From the NCBI GenBank assembly GCA_029168955.1, contig JAPDOI010001320.1, forward strand, positions 105,001-169,000: a stretch of 64,000 bases of DNA. Direction: 5' to 3'. The number at the start of each line of letters is the position of its first letter. Within the stretch, counting starts at the first letter, position 1. Below, in pieces: positions 1 to 10,241 of the stretch. The position numbers and the translations under genes were made by a program. Below the pieces are notes generated by a model. That model was not told the origin of the DNA and ran no database searches. It worked only from the letters and a program-made list of their open reading frames with translations. The DNA is from Aplectana chamaeleonis (taxonomy: Eukaryota; Nematoda; Chromadorea; Rhabditida; Cosmocercidae).

Positions 1-2560
1 ACAGTTGTAGGAGAGAAGCACAAAAACAACTTAAAACGGCTAATTGGTGGGTGTTCGCCCACTCACAATTAGCAAGAAATTAATCAATGTTGGCTTTTCC
101 GTTTAACAGTCATGCTTTTGCGGAACCTTTAAGTACCGCGGAAAATCAGTAGAAAAAGGAAAGATCCGATGTCTGGTACCGTTATCAGGGGACCATAATC
201 CGCGACATTTGCGTGAAGTCCGCAAAAGTATGAATAGGGTGTAAGAGCATGACGAAGGGCGGCAAAACAAGCATTTATAGCGAAACAGTCGTGGGCAGGG
301 AAAACAGAAACAGAATGGCCAAAAGGGCCAGAAAACAGAAATTCTCGCCCACTCCCGAATGCAACCTCAGAATCGCTTTCAAAAGCACAGTCCAACCTCA
401 GAATCCCATGGCTAATGAAAGAAGTCTGGCAAAGCCGGTTCATCGTTTGACAAAGCTAAACTAATGTTACTTATGATTGATGGAGGGAGGCTTACAAAGC
501 CGATGTACAGCTGGACGAAGACAAACATGGAGCAAGGCCGGTAAAGCGAACCGGCTTAGCCTGATCGCCAGCGGCGCTAGGAGGCCTGAGTCGCCTAGCG
601 ACACTGGCGGCTCAGACCGCCGAGCCTTTGTGAAAGCGTTTTGGATAAATACGAACAATGTGCCAGTATAGGTAGGGAACGTTTGTAACGCAACCAATAT
701 ACAGAAAAAAGTCTATCTCGAGCCACCCATTTCTCTCGAACTAGTGTCTCCGTCAGATAGTGTGTCCAAAGCTCACTTGCGTTGTAAAGTCTTCTCATGG
801 CCGTGATTCTCTCTCCAGCACAGTGTTTCATTACCTCACAACAAAGAGTCCTAGACAGGTATGGAAAAGCGAAGTAGAGTTGCATCTATCACCTACTATT
901 AATCCAGATGTGAACAAAATTCTTCTTTTTTGGTTCCTGCTTTTCACATAAGTACCACGCCATTTAAAGGGAAGGCATAGTTCGGAAGGCTCTATTCATT
1001 GTTCAAAATTTATCTATCCTCTAGAACATCTTGGTGGGTTAACGAGGCCACCGAGTCGAAACCGATACACATTCTGAGGCGCAGTTTTTATTTTTAAAGG
1101 CTACTAACGTAGGGTACCGCATGGGTCCGTGACAACTGGATGACGAACAGCAAGTGGAGTCCAGAGCGCGACTTCATGTTTCACAACTGGAAACTCACTC
1201 AGCTGCGGTACTACGAAGATGACTTATTACCCATACCGTATGGCTTTTCTAATTAGGAGCCACAGTTTCGTGAGTAATTTATGAACTAAATCTCACCAAT
1301 TTCAGCTTGGAATCACGCAACAAGGGTGAATGGTTCAACCCTCATGATGGAGAAATCATACTCTCTCGCTGCAATTTGGGGTTAGATATTTCAGTTAAGC
1401 TGTTGAGAAAAACTCTCATACATATACAATATCTCGTATCCTACATTCCTCTGTCCAAAACGACGTTCGCCTGTTTCATCAATAGCTTTGCTCCTCATTG
1501 CCGTGACTGGCTCAGATTTATTGAAAAGTGGAGTGACATTTAAAACTCTTCTAGCGCTACTACATATTATTCCATCGCGTGGGAACAGCGAATTGAACGC
1601 TCGCGACAAAAGCTCTTTTGACAGAAATCGAGACATTCGATCTCCCATATTTTCCCAATAATGCGTTGGTGACCCATTAAACTCGACCTGAGTTCTCAGG
1701 CGGGCTCAACCAATGAAAAAACAAAAAACAACGGTTGGTACCTATCAGCGCGTACGAGGCCTTTAGACCAGTTCACACCTAACAAAGTTGTGAGCCGTGA
1801 AGCCTAAGAAAATTTCATGATGTAAACCATTAGCCGTCATGCTTTTCATTCTTCACTGTCTCAGGAGTAGCCACGGTCAATGGTCGTATGCGATTAGGAG
1901 ACTTAGGAGAGGAGGGTGAGCTGGTACGAAGAACGTAGGCTGGTTGGTGAGTAATCGACTAGTAGTTGGGTGGGGCTTTAAATGAGGTCATCAGGACGAC
2001 GTGAAAAGCGCATATGGCGTCAGGCGACGTCATCAGGGGCGACATGCATGAACGCTGCGAAGAAGGTCAGGCAGCCGCTCCTCGTCCTACGTGCGAAGCG
2101 TCGAGCCAGATGTGATCAGAAATACATGCCGTCGGCTTGACGTTGGGACGCAAACTCACTACACACAGCAAACCCCACGCCTGACAGCTGTTTTTTGATT
2201 TGGTCCCTATCTGGAACGGCTTTATCTTTGTGAAACTTTAAAGCCAAACGGGAAAATTATTCAAAAAATATTCAACTATGAAGAAGAAATTAAAAAAGAC
2301 CGAAGTTAGGTGCGAATAAAATAAAAAAAACAGGTAGGCGGGGAGTTCACCGTGCGTGGTGAGGTTGCTTCCTTACACAAAAGGGTTTGGATCACCTCTG
2401 GCTCGACGCATCGCATGGAGGACGCGGAGCGGCTCCCTGACCTCTTTCGCAGCGTTCATGCACTCAGACGTTCGCCGCTGTCTACACGTCGTCGTTCCGC
2501 CCAGACTGAGTCACCCTTTGCGAACAAGCAGCTCTAAGCGGGGCCGTCTCGGTAAGCTGT
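1..2560. other. No supported gene; non-coding DNA
   Basis: I find no convincing gene here. The longest open frames are under 110 codons, overlap one another on both strands and show no domain. Two short acceptor-like sites exist (CAG ending at 818 and at 1305), but neither yields a convincing exon chain. The stretch holds a GC-rich hairpin cluster at 537-621, listed separately, and otherwise nothing I can name. Confidence 0.6.
537..621. repeat. Cluster of short perfect hairpins
   Basis: Three inverted repeats sit side by side. GCCGGT (537-542) pairs with ACCGGC (550-555). CGCTAGG (575-581) pairs with CCTAGCG (594-600), and this stem is nested inside GCCAG (567-571) with CTGGC (604-608). GGCGG (606-610) pairs with CCGCC (617-621). 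The stretch is clearly more GC-rich than its surroundings. Function unknown; it could be a remnant of a fold-back element. Confidence 0.6.
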
Positions 2561-2562
2561 TA

Positions 2563-3049
2563 AAGGCAGTGTTCACGATGATTTTCGTTCCCGAGTTCTC
2601 CACTCTAAACAATTCGTTGGCAACCAAGTGTTACCAAAATTACGGAAAAACGGCGAGAAACGCACTAAAACGTCTTATTTAAGTGACATTATTTCCTGGC
2701 CTGGACTATTTGTCCGATTGGATGAAACATGTTACCGGTGGTTGTCACCGGTGAAGAATGGGGCTAATCAAAAATGGAAGAATATCTTAGGCATAACAGT
2801 ATTAGTTAGGGTCCGAAAGAAAGAGTGGAGCAACAGAAAGTAGAGAATTGCAAAAGACGGGTTCACAAGAGATTTCATTGTCACAACGAACAGTTCCAGT
2901 GAGAGTAAAATGGTGAGGTGAGAGTAAGAGATTTGGTGCCCTTCTTGGGCGTTTTTCCCGATTTCTTCGTCATTTCGGTTCTACTCGGAGGTCAAACAAT
3001 CGATTTAACGATTAATCTCGAAATCAAAGATTATCGTAAACACTGCCTT
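2563..3049. mobile_element. MITE with AAGGCAGTG termini and TA duplication
   Basis: The left end reads AAGGCAGTGTTCACGAT and the right end is its inverted counterpart (CACTGCCTT at 3041-3049), with about 20 bases of near-identical terminal inverted repeat. TA flanks both sides (2561-2562 and 3050-3051), as expected for a Tc1/mariner-type target duplication. The 487-bp interior has no transposase-sized frame, so it is non-autonomous. A relative with the same ends lies at 22538-23006. Confidence 0.65.
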
Positions 3050-3051
3050 TA

Positions 3052-3513
3052 AAGACAGCATACACGCTGTTAAACGTGATTGAGATAACTACGGAATTAG
3101 AATGGTATGGCCCAGATTACAACGCCTACGCATTTTGAAGTGTCAAAAACGACCCACAATGCCGCTACACGAGTCAGAAGTTGACCCCGTCCTTATTTTC
3201 ACGCCCCTGTATTTGCCCTTTTCCTGCAACGCAAGTTTGCTGGGTCATATTCACCGTTGTTACTGTTGGTAGATTGCCTAACAAGTGAACCACACACGTC
3301 ACTGACGGAGAAGATGGCCCAACAACCTTGCGTTGGAGGAAAAGGGCAAATACAGGGGGGCGTGAAAATACAGGACGGGGCCAATTTCTAACTCATGTAG
3401 CGGCATTGTGGGTCGTTTTTGATACTTCAAAATGCGTAGGCATTATGCTGTAAGCCATACGGTTCGATTCACATTGTTATCTCAACCACGTTTACGAGCG
3501 TGTATGCTGCCTT
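3052..3513. mobile_element. Long inverted-repeat (fold-back) element
   Basis: Two arms of roughly 195-200 bp (about 3052-3247 and 3313-3513) are reverse complements with scattered mismatches around a spacer of about 65 bp. The outer ends read AAGACAGCA on the left and the complement of AAGGCAGCA on the right, resembling the AAGGCAG end of the MITE immediately to the left. The single TA at 3050-3051 is shared between the two elements. No coding capacity is seen. Confidence 0.65.
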
Positions 3514-3558
3514 TCAGCAGGGGGCGACAGGGTGTTAAACAGCTCATGGACCAGCAAT

Positions 3559-3642
3559 CCCGTCGACTGCTACAAATCGACGCAGACCGAGTTGTCCGCA
3601 GGGCGACAACTCGGGATGTCTACGGCTGTGCAGGTCGACGGG
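3559..3642. repeat. Imperfect palindrome
   Basis: CCCGTCGAC opens the left arm (3559-3567) and GTCGACGGG closes the right (3634-3642). Towards the centre, GAGTTGTC pairs with GACAACTC, leaving a loop of only a few bases. The arms are about 38 bp and mostly complementary. Probably another small fold-back remnant. Confidence 0.6.
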
Positions 3643-4485
3643 TTGTTCTACAGAACGCTGTTTCAAAATCATTTCGAATGAAAAACGATCGATGTCGTTT
3701 CCTGTTGATTCTTCCTTGTACAACATTCCCCCAAATCGCTTTTCTCATCTCTTTTTTTCACTTTTTTTCCTCAATTCTCTTTTTTTCCTCATAGCAATCA
3801 TACGTATAGCTAAACTGTATTGACACATTTCGCGCTGCTGCACATTTTTCTCTTTGTAGTATGTTTTTGACAGTATCGTTTTCTATTTACAGGATTCACA
3901 CACGAGCATCTTTAGAAAAGTTTCCAGATGGCATATTAAGAAAGGGGGATGGGGAATGGTAGGTAACAAAGAAAATGATGAAGAAGAAATTGGAGAATGT
4001 GACCATCGGACAATCAGCGGCGAGCGATATCAATAGTTCTCAACCCGTAACAGGGCAACCCCACACGCACGATACGAGCGCTCTCAGGCGACGCGGCTTC
4101 CCCACATCCAGAGATTGACTATACCACGGGTGTGGAGAAGATTTCGCCTTCTGTCCTCTTTTTGCCTTTCAGCCTTTTCATGCGCACTCATTTTGCTGCA
4201 TTTTGGAGGGAAATATGGAAAAATTAGCAGGAAACGCTTTGCTAGATGCTCAATAATCTGTGTCATTTTCAATTTTAGGCCTTTCGCTCCGTTTTGGTGT
4301 GATAATTTCACTACTTTCGTTTCCAGATGATCTTTTTCACTTCCACACACTTCTGATTGCCAGTCCGGCACCGTAGTACACACTATATGGCAGCGGAAAA
4401 AGCCGGTGGCGCGGTTGGCTGTCGGTAGTGCGGTTGCGTATTTCCATTGAGCGAACTGTAACCATGGCTGGCTTGTTTCAGGTTT
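3643..4485. other. No gene seen
   Basis: T-rich at 3750-3790 and otherwise unremarkable. A 161-codon minus-strand frame (4569-4084) starts within the RTE tail and runs on into unique sequence. It has no recognisable domain, and I read it as chance read-through. Confidence 0.55.
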
Positions 4486-5950
4486 GCCATCAATCAATAA
4501 TCTTCTTCTTCCTCCTAGCGTTTGTCCCACGTTGACGTAGGGTCCGCTTGTTTGGTTCTTGTCCTCCACTTATTCCTGTTAGCTGTTTCCTCCGGAGTGA
4601 GTCGTGCCTCAGCCATGTCGGTTTTCACGCGATCGAGCCAGCGCGTTTTCGGCCTACCTCGCAGCCTGACACCAGCCAACTCCAAGTTGAGTGCAGTTTC
4701 GGCCACCGAACTAGCGTCTTTTCGTTGGACATGTCTAAACCATCTCATCCGGGCTTCCTTCATCTTTCCATCTATTGGTGCAACTCCGAAGGTGGCACGC
4801 ACAGTGTCGTTGGTAACCCGATCCCTCAGACTGATACCCAATGAACATCTGAGCATTCTCATCTCCATGGTGTGCAGAGACTGCTCGAGAGCTTTAGTAG
4901 TCGGCCAGCATTCACTAGCGCGACCTGTCTCACTACCACCTTGTAAATTTTTTATTTGAGACGGAGTGGAACTTTCTTGTCACCCATCACCCCCGTAGTT
5001 GCTCTCCACTTCATCCAAGCGGCTGTTACGTGCCTTTGAGCTTCCGATGATCTATGGCCTGTCGAGGTGATTTTAGAGCCGAGATATTCGGAGCAATTCA
5101 CTTTCTTGAGGTCGGTGCCATCAATTTCGATTGATCCGTCATCCACTTGCGCGCCACATTCCATGTATTCAGTCTTCGCGATGTAGAACCGCAGTGCAAA
5201 ACGTTGCAAGCGATCTTTCCAGAGCTGCATTTGAATTTCCAACTCCTCCCTCGTCTCGGCTGCCAACATAACATCGTTGGCGTAGAGTAGCGACCACGAA
5301 TGCGGTTTCTGCATATACCGTGTGATTGCGTCCATGCAGAGTATGAACAGCAATGGTGACAGGGCAGACCCTTGATGGACCCCAACACGGGCAGGAAAGG
5401 GGTCATTTGTCCCTGATGAGCATCTGACCACTCTTGCCGGCTCTATGTACAGCAATCTTGTCCATCGTAAATACTCTCCCGGAACGTCTTGGGATCTGAA
5501 CGCCATCCATATGAGATCATGTGGGACACGATTAAATGCCTTCTCCAGATTGAGAATGTGTATATTGCGATATTTCTCCCGATGCTTCTCAACCAGAAGC
5601 CTAGTGGCGTGAATGGCATCCGTAGTTCCACACCCTTAAACAAATCCGCATTGGTTTGCTGTTGTCACGGCGATATCTCTTAGACGCCTGTTCAGAATGC
5701 GTTCGAAAACCTTCATGGTATGGCACAGCAAACGAATCGGCCTGTACGACGAACAGTTAGCTGCGTCACCTTCCCCTTTCCAAATGGGCACAGTCACACT
5801 GGTCTGCCAGATATCCAGGGTTTTTCCTTCGGCGATAATCCGGTTGAAGAACTCAGCCAGCCAATCACAGCCGCGATCGCCCATCGTTTTCCAGACCTCA
5901 GCAGGCAAGTCATCTGGACCAGTAGCTTTGTGCAACTTCATCAGCGTTGG
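4486..5950 (-). mobile_element. RTE-type non-LTR retrotransposon, 5'-truncated
   Basis: This is the 3' part of an RTE-clade LINE read on the minus strand: most of the reverse transcriptase, the basic C-terminal tail and a short 3' end finishing in an ATTGATTGATGG-like repeat (4486-4501). The endonuclease half is missing. Truncation at the 5' end, close to the terminus of the TIR element that begins at 5958, is typical of LINE copies. The last 16 bases recur exactly at 7912-7927. Confidence 0.85.
4515..5950 (-). pseudogene. RTE reverse transcriptase pseudogene
   Basis: The frame carries hallmark RTE RT blocks in order: KATGPDDLPAEVWK (about 5920-5880), SYRPIRLLC, then VGVHQGSALSPLLFILCMDAIT, then a YAND box where YADD is expected, and a C-terminal RGRPKTRWLDRVK block (near 4660). 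The enzyme would copy element RNA into DNA at a nicked target. It is dead: an in-frame TAA lies at 5638-5636, the frame shifts between 4952 and 4868, and catalytic aspartates are replaced by Asn in both the LNLEKAFNR block (motif A) and the YAND box (motif C). The endonuclease domain is absent. Recognition as RTE is from family motifs; no alignment was run. Confidence 0.88.
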
Positions 5951-6124
5951 CTTCCCTGGGGTGGTAGTAATCATTGCGTTAACCGCAGTTAAACAGCGAA
6001 ACTCAGCTGCGGGTTATATCCACGCTGGCCATGAGTTAGCCGCCCGCTGACCGTAGGGACACCCCATGTAAACCGCTTGTTAACCAGTGGTTGAATGGGA
6101 GAAGGTAGTCGTCACAAGTGCAAA

Positions 6125-6215
6125 ACTCACTGCACTGATGGAATCGAACCCGGGCAACACGACTCATCGCTTTCCGCCATGAGGGACGGTCCTCTCGGCT
6201 GTTGTTCTCGTGCTA
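6125..6215 (-). other. Degenerate tRNA-like / SINE-like segment
   Basis: On the minus strand GGTTCGATTCC (6150-6140) matches the tRNA B-box consensus exactly, preceded by a CTCAT/ATGAG stem. The T-stem does not close properly, the spacing to any A-box-like word (TAGCACGAG) is too long for an ordinary tRNA, and no acceptor stem forms. It is not a functional tRNA; a tRNA-derived SINE remnant is the best guess. Confidence 0.3.
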
Positions 6216-6649
6216 ATCAAGGAGTCAATAGTCGTCAATGGATGCCATTCGCCCTTATCTTCTATAAATCATCACTCATTTTGAATTCACCATATATTTC
6301 TTGCAGTCAGACGATTTTAAGAGCTGAGATCTTTAATTCCAGTTATATTTTTTGAGCAGAGACTCGATCGCCTCTCGTTTTTGCCACGTTAAGATTCAAA
6401 AGAAACAGAATATGTATTTTGCTGTAAATGATTCTATTCAGAGATGCTAGAGCATAGCAGCTCGTCAATAGCTGCCGATATGGAGATTTGTTTCTGCATT
6501 CTTAGGACTTTTGTTCACAAATAGAATAGCTTGGAAAAAGCATTTTCTTCAATCGTTTTTCGCATTAACGAGCTATTTTCGATTTAAAACAGAATAAGCA
6601 AACATCCTGAACGTCCTGATACTAATTTTTATTGGGCGTTCTGTATTTA

Positions 6650-7165
6650 TTCATTTAATTAGTTATTCAATTATTAATTGAATTATTACCTCAATTATAC
6701 TTATGTATTTATCAATTTGCTCAATTGTTTATTTGTTCGCCTTTTTGATCGTTTGTTTATTTGCGAATTTCTTTGTTCCTTTATTGATTAATTTTTTATT
6801 TATTGTTTGTTAGGATATGTAAGTTTCTATCTAAAGATTAATTTCTTCACTTGCGCACAAGGTTTGACGTTTGACCTACTGATTTCATACTGTTTTCTAT
6901 AAACTATGGAAATTGTATATTTTTTCTCAGTAATCTTCAAAAATTCAGCCTTTTCAGTTTTTTTCCGAGATTCCTGTCATTGCACGTCCGTCATTTCAAG
7001 TTAAGAAATTGATGTGTAGATAGAAACTTACAAAAAAAACGAATGAACAAGTGAACAAATAAATGCGCAATTAAACGAATGAATAAAGAGGCGATCTAAT
7101 AAGCAAATGAATAAATGAATGAAATAATTGATTGCATGGATACATTAATTGATAATCACGATCAT
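6650..7165. repeat. AT-rich fold-back with ATTT-type repeat arms
   Basis: GTAAGTTTCTATCT (6819-6832) is perfectly complementary to 7018-7031. Outside this stem, both flanks consist of degenerate tetranucleotide-like words: TTTATTTGTTCA-type on the left, TGAATAAATGAA-type on the right. The arms are therefore broadly inverted relative to each other. The loop of about 185 bp shows nothing recognisable. Confidence 0.55.
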
Positions 7166-7687
7166 ACCATTGATTGCAGTCGTCGCCCGAAAGAACCGGG
7201 CACTGCAGCGTACGACAATGCAAACCGTCGTGTGCCTTTACGTTAGAGTGATAGAGAGAGCATTGGAGGGAAGGAAACGCAGATGTGGGTCAACCGCGCG
7301 CAATAAGTCCTCAGGAGGACTTTTTTTGCGAGTGGTAAATCGAACCGGTCGGCGCATCCTCAACACAGCGCTCTTTCACACAGTCTGCTCAAACATTTTC
7401 AGTTCGTTGTCAACGGGCGGTATCGTGCGGTTAGCACATGAAACGATTCCCGGCCTTGACAACGGGCAATCAATGAACTGACCGCGCCGAAACCGCGCGA
7501 TAAACTTACTCACAAGTGTGTAAATAGTATCTGGATGAAGCTGCAGTTGAAATTAATCGTTCACAATTTCACAAAAGGGATGTGTTTTCTTACAACTAAC
7601 CGGCGTTCAACGGCTCGTTGACCATCTCCTAACTGCGCATTAACTACGCGGTTCATTCGCGTTCAACTCATTGATTACTACCACCCC

Positions 7688-7832
7688 TGACTTCCTCTGG
7701 TGTGATTTGGGGGACCGGCCCCTCTACGCTGGCTTCAGATGGGATGCTAGGAGGGGGAAACTCTTCGTCAGATATAACGTTGGAGTGCTGCCGCCGCCTT
7801 TCCAGGATATCGGTTGGGCAATGGAGAACGGT
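7688..7832. other. Short unique segment between repeats
   Basis: A plus-strand frame of 103 codons spans 7671-7982, but it begins in the terminal repeat of the preceding element and runs through a tandem duplication and an LTGATTGAT-type tail trace. No domain is recognised and I do not call it a gene. Confidence 0.4.
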
Positions 7833-7914
7833 GCCATTTTCTGCTTTGATGATACTCTGATGTCCAAGGTCCTGTCATTTTCTGCTTTGATGACACTCCG
7901 ATGTCCGAGGTGCC
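7833..7914. repeat. 41-bp tandem duplication
   Basis: The segment starting GCCATTTTCTGCTTTGATGA at 7833 is repeated 41 bp downstream (7874) with a handful of substitutions. There are two copies only. Confidence 0.75.
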
Positions 7915-7927
7915 ATCAATCAATAAT
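7912..7927 (-). repeat. Orphan 3'-end trace of the RTE element
   Basis: Sixteen bases (GCCATCAATCAATAAT) are identical to the terminal bases of the RTE copy at 4486-4501. No RT sequence is attached on its right, where the solo GGGGTGGTAG terminus starts at 7936. It may be a severely truncated LINE insertion or a captured end. Confidence 0.45.
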
Positions 7928-7935
7928 GAACCCCT

Positions 7936-8030
7936 GGGGTGGTAGTCAATGGGTAGATAACCGCGAGTTAACTCGCGGTTAACTCGCGGTTAACTGTAGC
8001 TAACCGCGAGCTTTTTAGTTAACGATTTCC
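7936..8030 (+). repeat. Solo GGGGTGGTAG terminus with 11-bp tandem motif
   Basis: A third copy of the terminus seen at 5958 and 7687 starts here. Just inside it, TAACTCGCGGT is tandemly repeated about 2.5 times (near 7967-7993), followed by a further TAACCGCGAG. A matching opposite end was not found to the right. Confidence 0.5.
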
Positions 8031-8196
8031 AGGAGATGCACCAGACATTTCTGAAGCTAAGCACACGCATGGCACTGTATGGGCCACTAGATGCGCATTG
8101 CAAAAAAAATTTCAAAAAAATGGTCTGTTCTGTCTTTTTTTTTGGTAAAAATAGTGATTTAAAATTTTTTTCTAGGCTTTTTTGAGCTTTTTTCAG

Positions 8197-8410
8197 CTCG
8201 CGGTAAGTTCGCGCAAAACTGCAACTAAACGCGAGCTGACAGAAAAAATGGAAATAGTGTGTAAAGGAAGAAAAAGGTGGATAGCTTCCAAAAAAGTCCT
8301 CCGGAGGACTTTTTCGGAAGCTATCCATCTTTTTCTTCATTCACACACTATTTCCATTTTCTCTGTGAGCTCCCGCTGGGTTGCAGTTTTGCGCAGACTT
8401 AACGCGAGAT
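8197..8410. repeat. Near-perfect loop-free palindrome, 214 bp
   Basis: The arms of about 107 bp are roughly 90% complementary and meet without a spacer at GTCCTCCGGAGGAC (8296-8309). Outer parts share GCGCAAAACTGCAAC with its complement, and middle parts share GGAAATAGTGTGT with its complement. Such DNA would extrude as a cruciform, or fold as a long hairpin if transcribed. Possibly the core of a fold-back transposon that includes the solo terminus at 7936. Confidence 0.75.
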
Positions 8411-8519
8411 CACATACGATAACGCGTATTCCTTACGCTTACGCTTGCTGACGAGTACGCATGTCGTCGTGAAAGGGTGCAGGACGTTGATGATTTGATG
8501 CAGTACCCCAGAGTGAGTG

Positions 8520-8625
8520 TGCAGGATGTGTGCAGGACTCCACTGTGGGTATGCAGGACCCCATTGGGAGTGTGCAGGATGTGCGCAGGACCCCACTGGG
8601 AGTGCGCGGGACCCTAGTAGGGTCA
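8520..8625 (+). repeat. Short compound tandem repeat, 11- and 21-bp units
   Basis: Units alternate as 11, 21, 21, 11, 21 and 21 bp. The 11-mer is TGCAGGATGTG (8520, 8573). The 21-mers begin TGCAGGAC or CGCAGGAC and carry a CCCACTGGGAGT-like second half (8531, 8552, 8584, 8605). A minisatellite, probably non-coding. Confidence 0.7.
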
Positions 8626-10075
8626 CCAACAGTACAGGACACCAAGCGATAACTTGTTCCTGAGCATTTTTTCTTCAATTTTTTACTTAATTTCACTTTT
8701 GCCATGGGCAGATCAACCATTCCATGGGGGTAGCACAACAACCGATTTTGTCGAGAACTCTGCCTTTAGGTGTGACGTCATAAGGCGGCTGATGCTTTAC
8801 TGGGATGGTAATGTCAGGTCTGTAGGATGTTGTAGGCTGTAATCGCGGAATCGAGGACGGAGACCATCCTCCTATGGGATGTCGACAGCAACAGCGTTTC
8901 CGCGGATAGGCTGTCTACGGCACCATGGAGGGGGGCGATGGGCAGTTCTCGAGGGGCTATCCCTGCCCTTGTTGGATGTCTACAGGAAGCATTGCGTGAG
9001 GTGGCATCTCATCCGTGTCCTGTAGACAACGGCGAACGTCCGAGCATGTCGTCCAAGGACACCGTTGGAAAGTGCATAGGGCTTCAGATCACGTCATCAA
9101 GGCGCAGAGGAAGTGCGTATGGCGTCAACATCCGGTAATTAGCCGTTGGGTCTTGCTGCTGCTAGTTTCTTCCTCCGACCCCTCATTAATGTTCACTTTT
9201 GTGATGAACAAATATACTTTTTAATCATGATAGCATAAAGACTGTGTTTATGACGAACACTGTCTTCATCGTCACAGATAACCCTCAGACACAATTTCTT
9301 TGATTTATATGTTAATGTGTAGTAAACCTCTCCTGTATCAAACGTGCCAAGTGCGAGATTTAAAACCTTCCGAATCAGCGAGATATGAGCGACCAATATC
9401 ATTCCGATCTCCTTCACTCGGCACCACGACCGCACTCTTTTTCTTGATTTTTAGACTGAGTAGCGGCTGGATGAATGCCGACCGCTTTGTCGTTGTTCAT
9501 TGTTTCGTCGGCCTGTTCTTTGATTCTGTATTGCTCTCGCGCAATGACTGCGAATGAAGAGAAATAAGATGTAAATTTTTGCCCTCATGATGTGAGCATT
9601 GATATGGTGTTTTACATCCGTTATCAGAGCGCGTGGGGCGATCTCGGAGATACCATTGTGGCCAGCTTGTGATGCTCTCCGAAGTAAGCACAAAACGGAG
9701 GATTTATTTCGTTTAGTTTTTTTGCCTTTCATGAGCAAATACCCTGTCTGCAATGCAAAAAACTACCTTGGTTCGGTTGGTAATTAATCACAGAAATATG
9801 AGAGCGTAGTTTTCTTAAAGCGATAGTAACCTTGACTTGAACGAGTTACGTTCTCGATAACGCATGCGTAGTGAGTCTGCCCCAAGGTGACAGCGCTAAC
9901 TATCTGTAGCGAATCTCACTCTTCATACATAGACATAACGTTGATGGATCTGGTCAACAATAGAGTTTGCCAGATGACACCCTCATGTTCGTTTTGGGCA
10001 ACATTGATTTTGTGTCACAAACTGCGTTCTTAGATATTTGTGAGGAAGTTCCCGATGGAAAAAAAACCTGATATG
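8626..10075. other. No gene seen
   Basis: Short frames on both strands overlap and lack domains. Small repeated words are visible (GTCTAC/GTAGAC around 8906-9030). Nothing here can be annotated with confidence. Confidence 0.5.
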
Positions 10076-10241
10076 GTTTTCGCGTTCATCGTGCTCGGGG
10101 GGGGGGAGAAGCCAAGGGAACAACCGTGGAGCGATCTTAGCAATAAACTTCGAAGCAGTCGATCGCCGGGGAGAATAAGCTAGGATCGCTCCACGGTTGT
10201 TCCCTTAGCTTTCATTCCCCCGACACGATGAAGGCGAAAAC
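10076..10241. mobile_element. Fold-back (MITE-like) element
   Basis: Left arm about 10076-10140 and right arm about 10180-10241 are inverted copies; GGGAACAACCGTGGAGCGATC on the left meets its complement on the right with few mismatches. The loop is about 39 bp. The left arm carries a run of ten G at 10097-10106 where the right arm has only five C. No target duplication is evident. Confidence 0.65.

Larger units (their letters stand above)
5958..7687. mobile_element. Candidate TIR element with GGGGTGGTAGTAATCA ends
   Basis: The left end at 5958 begins GGGGTGGTAGTAATCA. The right end, read inward from 7687, begins with the same 16 bases, and similarity continues for about 25-27 bp. Both subterminal zones contain GTTAACCGC-like words. 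I see no clear target duplication and no transposase frame in the 1.73 kb between. It contains a tRNA-like B box (6140-6150) and an AT-rich fold-back (6650-7165), so it may be a nest of smaller repeats. A third, solo copy of the terminus is at 7936. Confidence 0.5.

Noticed and set aside
819..858. 40-base segment bounded by TCTCTCCAG and AG|GTATGG
   Set aside because: Good splice-site look-alikes, but too short and without partners to call an exon.
1306..1543. Possible exon after TTTCAG at 1301-1305 (LESRNKGEWFNPHDGEI...)
   Set aside because: The peptide looks plausible but no consistent donor, upstream exon or known domain supports it, and an overlapping minus-strand frame is equally long.
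4084..4569. 161-codon minus-strand frame
   Set aside because: Overlaps the RTE end in another phase and continues into unrelated DNA; no domain.
6140..6150. Functional tRNA gene on the minus strand
   Set aside because: Only the B box is good; acceptor, D and T stems do not form.
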